From contig JASLCM010000263.1 of the NCBI GenBank assembly GCA_030151845.1, forward strand, positions 1 to 7,477: a stretch of 7,477 nucleotides of DNA, given 5' to 3'. Source of the stretch: Bacteroides sp. GTDB taxonomy: Bacteria; Bacteroidota; Bacteroidia; Bacteroidales; Bacteroidaceae. The notes below the pieces were generated by a model. That model ran no database searches, was not told the DNA's origin, and saw nothing but the letters and a program-made list of their open reading frames with translations. The translations under genes and the position numbers were made by a program. Shown here in pieces: positions 1 to 5,400 of this stretch (position 1 is the stretch's first letter; each line of letters begins with the position of its first letter).

Positions 1-960
1 AGAGAAGATATTGGTCTCTCGTTGCTTTCGGCAACAGGGGGTATACCTGCGGGTGTTTACTATAAAGGTGACCAACGGAATACCATATATATTAAGAGTA
101 TTGATCAGAATGGAAATCCGATTGAAGGACTGCAAAATACTCCAGTTTTTGGAATTATGCCTGTCTTACAAAATTTAAACATCAATACGGTAAAAGGACT
201 ACTTTCGGGTGCTATCAAAGAGGAGGATATCATTGCTAGTGCAATGAGAACGGTACCTTTAAATCAGGCAGCCGAAGGAATTGATGTGGAGTGGCAAGAT
301 CCACTGATTCGTAGATTCAATGGAGAACGTGCTATGCGTGCACAATGTAATCCTGTGCCGGGGGTATCGGCAGCGGAAGCTCGTGATGCTATTTTAGCAG
401 ATATTGAAGCAATAGATCTTCCACCAGGCTACTCTCTATTGTGGCAAGGAGAGTATAGTGCAAGTACAGAGAGTATACGTTATCTTTTTAAGAGCTTTCC
501 TTTAGCGATTATCTTAATGATAACTATCTTAATTTTGCTTTTTAAAGATTACAAGAAACCACTTATTATATTTTGTTGCATGCCGTTAATTGCCATTGGT
601 GTTGTATTCAGTGTCCTACTTTCTGGTAAAGACTTTGGTTTCGTTGCCATTGTAGGGGCCTTGGGACTAATCGGTATGATGATAAAGAATGGAATTGTAT
701 TAATGGATGAAATAACTTTACAAATTAACGATGGAGTTGAACCCGTAAATGCGCTACTAAACAGCTCCTCGTCGCGTTTTCGTCCGGTAATGATGGCCTC
801 ACTAACCACAATTTTAGGTATGATACCTTTACTTTCAGACGATATGTTCGGCTCATTGGCTGTAACTATTATGGGAGGATTACTGGTGGGTACATTAATT
901 ACACTCATCTTTATTCCAATCTTATATGCTTTGTTTTTTAGGATAAAGATTGAAAAATGA
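1..960 (+). CDS. RND efflux transporter permease, C-terminal part (5' end outside window)
   Basis: This is the C-terminal ~319 residues of an inner-membrane RND (AcrB/HAE1-like) proton-driven efflux permease. The frame is open from base 1, so the true start lies upstream; such proteins are usually over 1000 residues, so about a third is visible. The first ~155 visible residues are the second periplasmic (porter/docking) loop, including a PPGY motif typical of the family. Five hydrophobic helices follow, matching TM8 to TM12: about residues 160-180, 185-205, 210-232, 260-278 and 282-308. The TM10 equivalent reads GMMIKNGIVLMDE. Its Lys (codon 685-687) matches the conserved proton-relay lysine of AcrB. 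The TM11 entry reads RFRPVMMASLTT. The protein would work with a periplasmic adaptor (not in view) and the TolC-family channel encoded directly downstream. The stop TGA at 958-960 overlaps a possible ATG at 957. Substrate cannot be predicted. The family call is secure; the AcrB-like subfamily is likely, since the helix motifs fit multidrug rather than metal pumps. Confidence 0.95.
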   Translation, partial: REDIGLSLLSATGGIPAGVYYKGDQRNTIYIKSIDQNGNPIEGLQNTPVFGIMPVLQNLNINTVKGLLSGAIKEEDIIASAMRTVPLNQAAEGIDVEWQDPLIRRFNGERAMRAQCNPVPGVSAAEARDAILADIEAIDLPPGYSLLWQGEYSASTESIRYLFKSFPLAIILMITILILLFKDYKKPLIIFCCMPLIAIGVVFSVLLSGKDFGFVAIVGALGLIGMMIKNGIVLMDEITLQINDGVEPVNALLNSSSSRFRPVMMASLTTILGMIPLLSDDMFGSLAVTIMGGLLVGTLITLIFIPILYALFFRIKIEK

Positions 961-966
961 AAGGAG
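961..966 (+). promoter_or_regulatory. Shine-Dalgarno site AAGGAG for the TolC-family gene
   Basis: AAGGAG sits directly after the stop codon of the RND gene and five bases before the ATG at 972. This spacing is good, and it favours 972 over the in-frame ATG at 957. Strong Shine-Dalgarno sites are uncommon in Bacteroidota, so its presence is informative. It suggests that translation re-initiates from the upstream gene within one operon mRNA. Confidence 0.7.
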
Positions 967-971
967 ACAGA

Positions 972-2318
972 ATGAAATACATATATACATGCATACTGAG
1001 TTTACTTAGTATAACGGCAATCGCTCAAGAGGTGTATACACTTGAGCAGTGTCGTGAAATGGCTTTGGAGCATAATAAGGAGAGAAAAACCTCTTTGCTC
1101 CAAGGAGATAAAGCGAAATATGATGTGCGAGTCTATCGGGCAAAGTTTTTTCCACATCTATCTGCTCAAGGAAACTTTTTGTTTAGTCAGAAGAAATTAG
1201 AAGAGCATACACCTGAAATTAAGCTTCCTACTTTTCCGTTAGCGGGAACTACGCCGAATGGTTTTGTTGGGATACCGGCAATGCCTATCTCTTTCGATTT
1301 AAATAAGAGCTGGACTGCAGGAGTGAACCTTAAACAACCCCTCTTTATGGGTGGGCAAATCGTTTCGGCCTATAAAATGGCTAAAATTGGCCGTGAAATG
1401 GCCGAGGTTAATCAGCAATTAACAAATGCTGAAGTTATCTTTCAAACAGATAATGCATATTGGACGCTTTTAAAAGTAAAAGAGTTGCTGTTAGCATCGC
1501 AGAAGTATGAAGAGGTGGTTGAACACCTTTTGGTCGACATAAAGAATGCTTATGAAGTGGGCATGAAGTCTAGAAACGACATGCTAAAGGTTCAGGTGAA
1601 ACTCAATGAAGCTCGGCTACAAAGAAGAAGAGCTGAGAATGGAGTGACAGTTGCTCGCATGAATCTTTGTCATGTTTTGGGTCTGCCTTTGGTACAAGAA
1701 ATAGAGATAGTAGAATCTTCGTTAGACGGTGAGGCTAAAGAGTTACCGTTAGTTGCAGATGTCTTAATGCGTCCAGAGTATCAACTTCTTGACAAGCAAA
1801 TGGAACTTAAGAGGCAACAAATTCGTCTTACTCGTGGAGATTATCTTCCTAAAATAGGAGTCTCGGCAGGGTGGAATTACTACGATGCCTTTAAGCTTAA
1901 CGAGACCAAAATGTTTAAAGGAGGCTCTTTTTCTGCTTTATTTTCGGTTAGTGTTCCACTCTTTCAATGGGGAGAAGGGATAAACAGAGTTAAATCAATG
2001 AGAGCAGAACAACAGATAGCGGAGTTACAAAGAGATGATGCCTCTGAGAAAATGATGCTTGAAATGACTGTTGCACTGAACCAAGTCGATGAATCGAAAC
2101 TAGAGGTTGCAATGACCACTGAATCATTGGCACAGGCTGAAGAAAATTTAAAAATAAGTGCAGATCAATTTGAGGTTGGATTAGAAACATTAACGGAACA
2201 TTTAGAAGCTCAGACACTTTGGCAAAAAGCTTGGGCTGAAAACATTGAATCCAAAGCACAACTTAGGCTCAATGAAACAAAATACTTAAAAGCATCAGGA
2301 CAGCTTGATAAGGAGTAA
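972..2318 (+). CDS. TolC-family outer-membrane efflux channel
   Basis: This is a complete outer-membrane factor of 448 residues, the usual size for the family. It forms the trimeric beta-barrel and periplasmic alpha-helical tunnel that takes substrate from the RND pump to the outside. Residues 1-18 are a Sec signal peptide (short basic start, hydrophobic core, cleavage likely after ITAIA, before QEVYTL). There is no cysteine at the cleavage site, so it is not a lipoprotein, unlike OprM. Two outer-membrane efflux repeats follow, about residues 22-230 and 250-440. They are rich in long amphipathic, coiled-coil-like helices (such as the run around LNEARLQRRRAENG, and the Glu/Gln-rich C-terminal helices). 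Strand-forming segments near SWTAGVNLKQPLFMGG and GSFSALFSVSVPLFQWGEG are typical barrel pieces with the family's PLF-x-GG/WG pattern. The start at 972 is chosen for its Shine-Dalgarno site and clean signal peptide; the ATG at 957 would add five charged residues. The gene is last in the efflux operon and is followed by a terminator hairpin. Confidence 0.95.
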   Translation: MKYIYTCILSLLSITAIAQEVYTLEQCREMALEHNKERKTSLLQGDKAKYDVRVYRAKFFPHLSAQGNFLFSQKKLEEHTPEIKLPTFPLAGTTPNGFVGIPAMPISFDLNKSWTAGVNLKQPLFMGGQIVSAYKMAKIGREMAEVNQQLTNAEVIFQTDNAYWTLLKVKELLLASQKYEEVVEHLLVDIKNAYEVGMKSRNDMLKVQVKLNEARLQRRRAENGVTVARMNLCHVLGLPLVQEIEIVESSLDGEAKELPLVADVLMRPEYQLLDKQMELKRQQIRLTRGDYLPKIGVSAGWNYYDAFKLNETKMFKGGSFSALFSVSVPLFQWGEGINRVKSMRAEQQIAELQRDDASEKMMLEMTVALNQVDESKLEVAMTTESLAQAEENLKISADQFEVGLETLTEHLEAQTLWQKAWAENIESKAQLRLNETKYLKASGQLDKE

Positions 2319-2328
2319 AAATAAACTG

Positions 2329-2390
2329 TTATAGAAATAGTAGAGGCGGGAATATTCCGCCTCTACTATTTCTATAATTATTCTTTAATT
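2329..2390 (+). terminator. Strong intrinsic terminator after the efflux operon
   Basis: Bases 2329-2349 pair without mismatch with 2357-2377 (21 bp; core TAGAGGCGG / CCGCCTCTA), leaving a 7-base loop GAATATT. A T-rich tract (2378-2390) follows. The hairpin begins 10 bases after the TolC stop codon, so it most likely ends the efflux transcript. An A-rich stretch (2317-2326) precedes it, so on the - strand the hairpin would also be followed by a T-rich tract and could work in both directions. No - strand gene is visible nearby that would need this. Confidence 0.87.
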
Positions 2391-2415
2391 CAAAACGATT
2401 AACTATATTATTCTC

Positions 2416-2423
2416 TATCTTTG
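2416..2423 (+). promoter_or_regulatory. Candidate Bacteroidota -7 promoter box (TATCTTTG) for the macroglobulin gene
   Basis: TATCTTTG matches the Bacteroidota primary sigma factor -7 consensus TAnnTTTG in every fixed position. It lies after the terminator and 46 bases before the ATG at 2470, which would give a leader of roughly 35-40 bases. I see no convincing TTTG -33 element at the expected distance; the upstream sequence is only AT-rich. The placement between a terminator and a gene start supports the call, but the match is short. Confidence 0.5.
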
Positions 2424-2469
2424 ATAAAGGCTTCTAAGAAGTCGTACTATAAACCTCATATTTAGACCT

Positions 2470-5400
2470 ATGCGCTGTCAAAAAATAAAAGAGAGATCGT
2501 TATTAATCTTACTCATTTTACTTCTATCCTCTTGTGAATATACCCGAGAGAAAATAACTCCAAGTGCAGCATTTGCTCCTTATATCTCTGCATATAGTGG
2601 AGAGGTGTTATCCGTTAATTCAACCATTCGTATCGAATTAACAACTCCAATACAAGGAGCTGTTGCAATGCAAGAGGTTAAAAAAGAGCTTCTAACCTTA
2701 CATCCAGCAGTAGAAGGAGAAGCACACTGGTTAAATGACCGAACCATTGAATTTGTACCACAAGAGGGAGAGTTGAAGTCGGGTGGAAGATACCGTGTCG
2801 ACTTTAACTTAGGTGCTGTTGCAGATGTTGACCGGAAGCTGTCAAAGTTCTCCTTTACTTTTGATGTCATGGCGTTTGATTACTCTTTGCAGTTAGATCC
2901 TATCTCTATAGCCTCTAGTAAGCCCAATGAGGTAACGGTAAAAGGCAGACTTTTTTTTAGTGATTTTGTACGATCTAGTCAGGTGCGTGAGCATATAAAG
3001 CTCAGCACAAATAATGAAGATGCAGAACTTCCTTCCATCTCTTTTTCCGAGTCGGCAGAGATGAGACAGGTAGAGGAGTTTACGCTTGAAGGAATAAAAC
3101 GGTTAGATACACCTTATGTGATCACTCTTTCCTATCAAGCAGCAGGCAGTAAAAAGAGATGCATAGAAGAGGTTATGGTCCCAGCATTGAAGGACTTTTC
3201 CATCCTTGAGTTTGAACGCATAGATAAACCCGAAAACGGGGTCCGACTAATATTTTCACAACCTTTATTAGCTAATCAGAACTTAAGGGGCTTAGTAGAC
3301 TGTAAACCTATTCCTTCAAGATCTTTGGCTTTTGAACAGAAGGAAAATCAGTTGTTTCTCTACTTCGAAGAGAGTAGCAATGATACGCTTCAGATAGTAG
3401 TAGATAAAGGTGTTAAAGATTTTACGGAAAAGCCTCTCTCTAAAGAGGTTCAGTTGTCTTTGGCAAAAGAGATTGTAAAACCAGCGGTATCTATAGAAAA
3501 GGAGGGAGCTATATTACCCAATTCAGAACAGTTGATTCTTCCGTTTCGTGCTGTAGGCTTAAGTGCAGTAACCTTAAATGTGGTACAGATCTACCCCTCT
3601 AATATTCCTCTTTTTTTGCAACAAAATGAGTTGGAGGAGAGTTCGAACCTACATCGAGTAGGCCGACTCATTCACAAACAGAAGTTTCCTTTACATCCCA
3701 CGCTTACAAATCGTTTAGATGTGTGGAATAACTATTCTATCGATCTTTCTACCCTTTTTAAACAAGACCCTAATGCGATTTATCGCATCATCCTCTCCTT
3801 CGATCAAGAAGATGCAGTTTTAAGTAGTAACTCAAAAGCGATAGAGAAGAGTAGATTGGGGGAGATGGTCTCTTTGGATCAAGTGGAAACTGATAAGGAG
3901 GAGCAGTGGGACAACCCAGAACGTTATTACTACTCCGATCTTTTTTCAGAAATAGATTGGACCTTGTACAAATGGTCTGAGCGCGATAATCCTTACCATC
4001 CATCTTATTACATGGGGACAGAACGCTTTGCTACCTGTAATGTTCTTGCCAGTGATATAGGGGTTATTGTAAAGAAAGGTGATAACAATAAACTTTGGGT
4101 AGCGGTAACGGATATGTTAACCACAGATCCATTGCAACGAGCAACGGTTTCAGTTTTAAATTATCAATTGCAAGAAATTGGTAATGGAATAACAGATAGT
4201 GATGGGTTTGTTACCTTAGCGCCTAAAGGAAAGCCTTTTCTTGTAGTGACAACCTGGAAAGAACAAAAAAACTATCTCAAAGTAATAGATGGTAAAGAAC
4301 TATCCATGAGCCGGTTCGATGTGGGAGGTAAAGAGGTTGAGAATGGATTGAAAGGTTTTTTATACACAGAACGAGGAGTATGGCGACCAGGAGATACCAT
4401 CTATCTTACTTTTATGTTGGAAGATCAGGAAAAAAAGATTCCAGCCAATCACCCAGTCTCCTTAGAGGTTTACTCTCCTCGCGGACAGTTTTACTGGAAG
4501 GATATATCTAAAAACAGTATGGAGGGAGTTTATTCGTTTGAAATTCCTATCCAAAGTACAGCTCCAACAGGGGTTTGGAATGCCTATGTAAAAGTGGGGG
4601 GAACTCACTTTCATAAAGCCTTGCGGGTAGAGACGATAAAACCAAATCGATTAAAAATAGACTTGGGACTTGCGAAAGACTTCTTTAAGAAAGGGGAAAA
4701 TAGTTTTCAGCCTAAACTCTCTTCTTCTTGGCTTACCGGTGCCGTAGCGGCAAACTTGGAAGCTCAGATAGAGTTGGTTCTTTCTCGTGCCGACACAAAA
4801 TTTAGAGGGTATGAAGAGTATACTTTTAACAACCCATTATCTACATTTTCAACCAGTAGATCGGAGGTCTTTAAAGGTAAATTAGATCCTAATGGAGTTG
4901 CTTATCCTCAATTGAAGTTTCCTGAAGTACTAGATGCCCCAGGTTATTTGAATGGTCGCTTCATTACACGAGTTTTTGAACCTGGTGGAGATGTAAGTAT
5001 ATCAAGTGATGAGGTGAATTACTCTCCTTTTAAATCTTATGTAGGAGTAGCCTTAACCAATGCTAAGGGAGGAGATATCTCTTTTACTACAGGAGAAGAG
5101 AATAAGATCGCTGTAGTAAGCTTAGATGAAAATGGAAAAGAGGTGGAGCGGAGTCTGGCCTACAAAATCTATAAGCTTGAATGGAGTTGGTGGTGGGAGC
5201 ATGCTCAAAAGAGCTATGACTCTTATATAAATAAAATTGCAGCTCATCCTGTTTTAAGTGGAACGCTTAAAACCGTTGGTGGAAAGGGGAACTTGCCTTT
5301 TAAGATAGCTGATAAAGATTGGGGACGCTATTTGGTTTTTATAGAGGATAAAGAGAGTGGACATGCATCGGGTGGTGAGTTTTTTGTAGATTGGCCAAGT

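Noticed and set aside
22..24. TTG at 22 as the start of the RND gene
   Set aside because: The frame is open from base 1 and the residues before it are not a start region; the visible part aligns to the last third of an RND permease, so the gene simply enters from the left edge.
549..908. 119-codon open frame on the - strand
   Set aside because: It lies entirely antisense to the conserved membrane helices of the RND gene, has no recognisable protein features, and is best explained as a shadow of that gene.
1990..2259. 89-codon open frame on the - strand
   Set aside because: Antisense to the helical C-terminal half of the TolC gene; low-complexity Leu/Gln/Phe content reflects the complement of Glu/Lys/Leu codons.
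2391..2415. A -33 promoter element upstream of the TATCTTTG box
   Set aside because: No TTTG or TTG at a 19-21 base spacing; only AT-rich sequence is present, so none is called.
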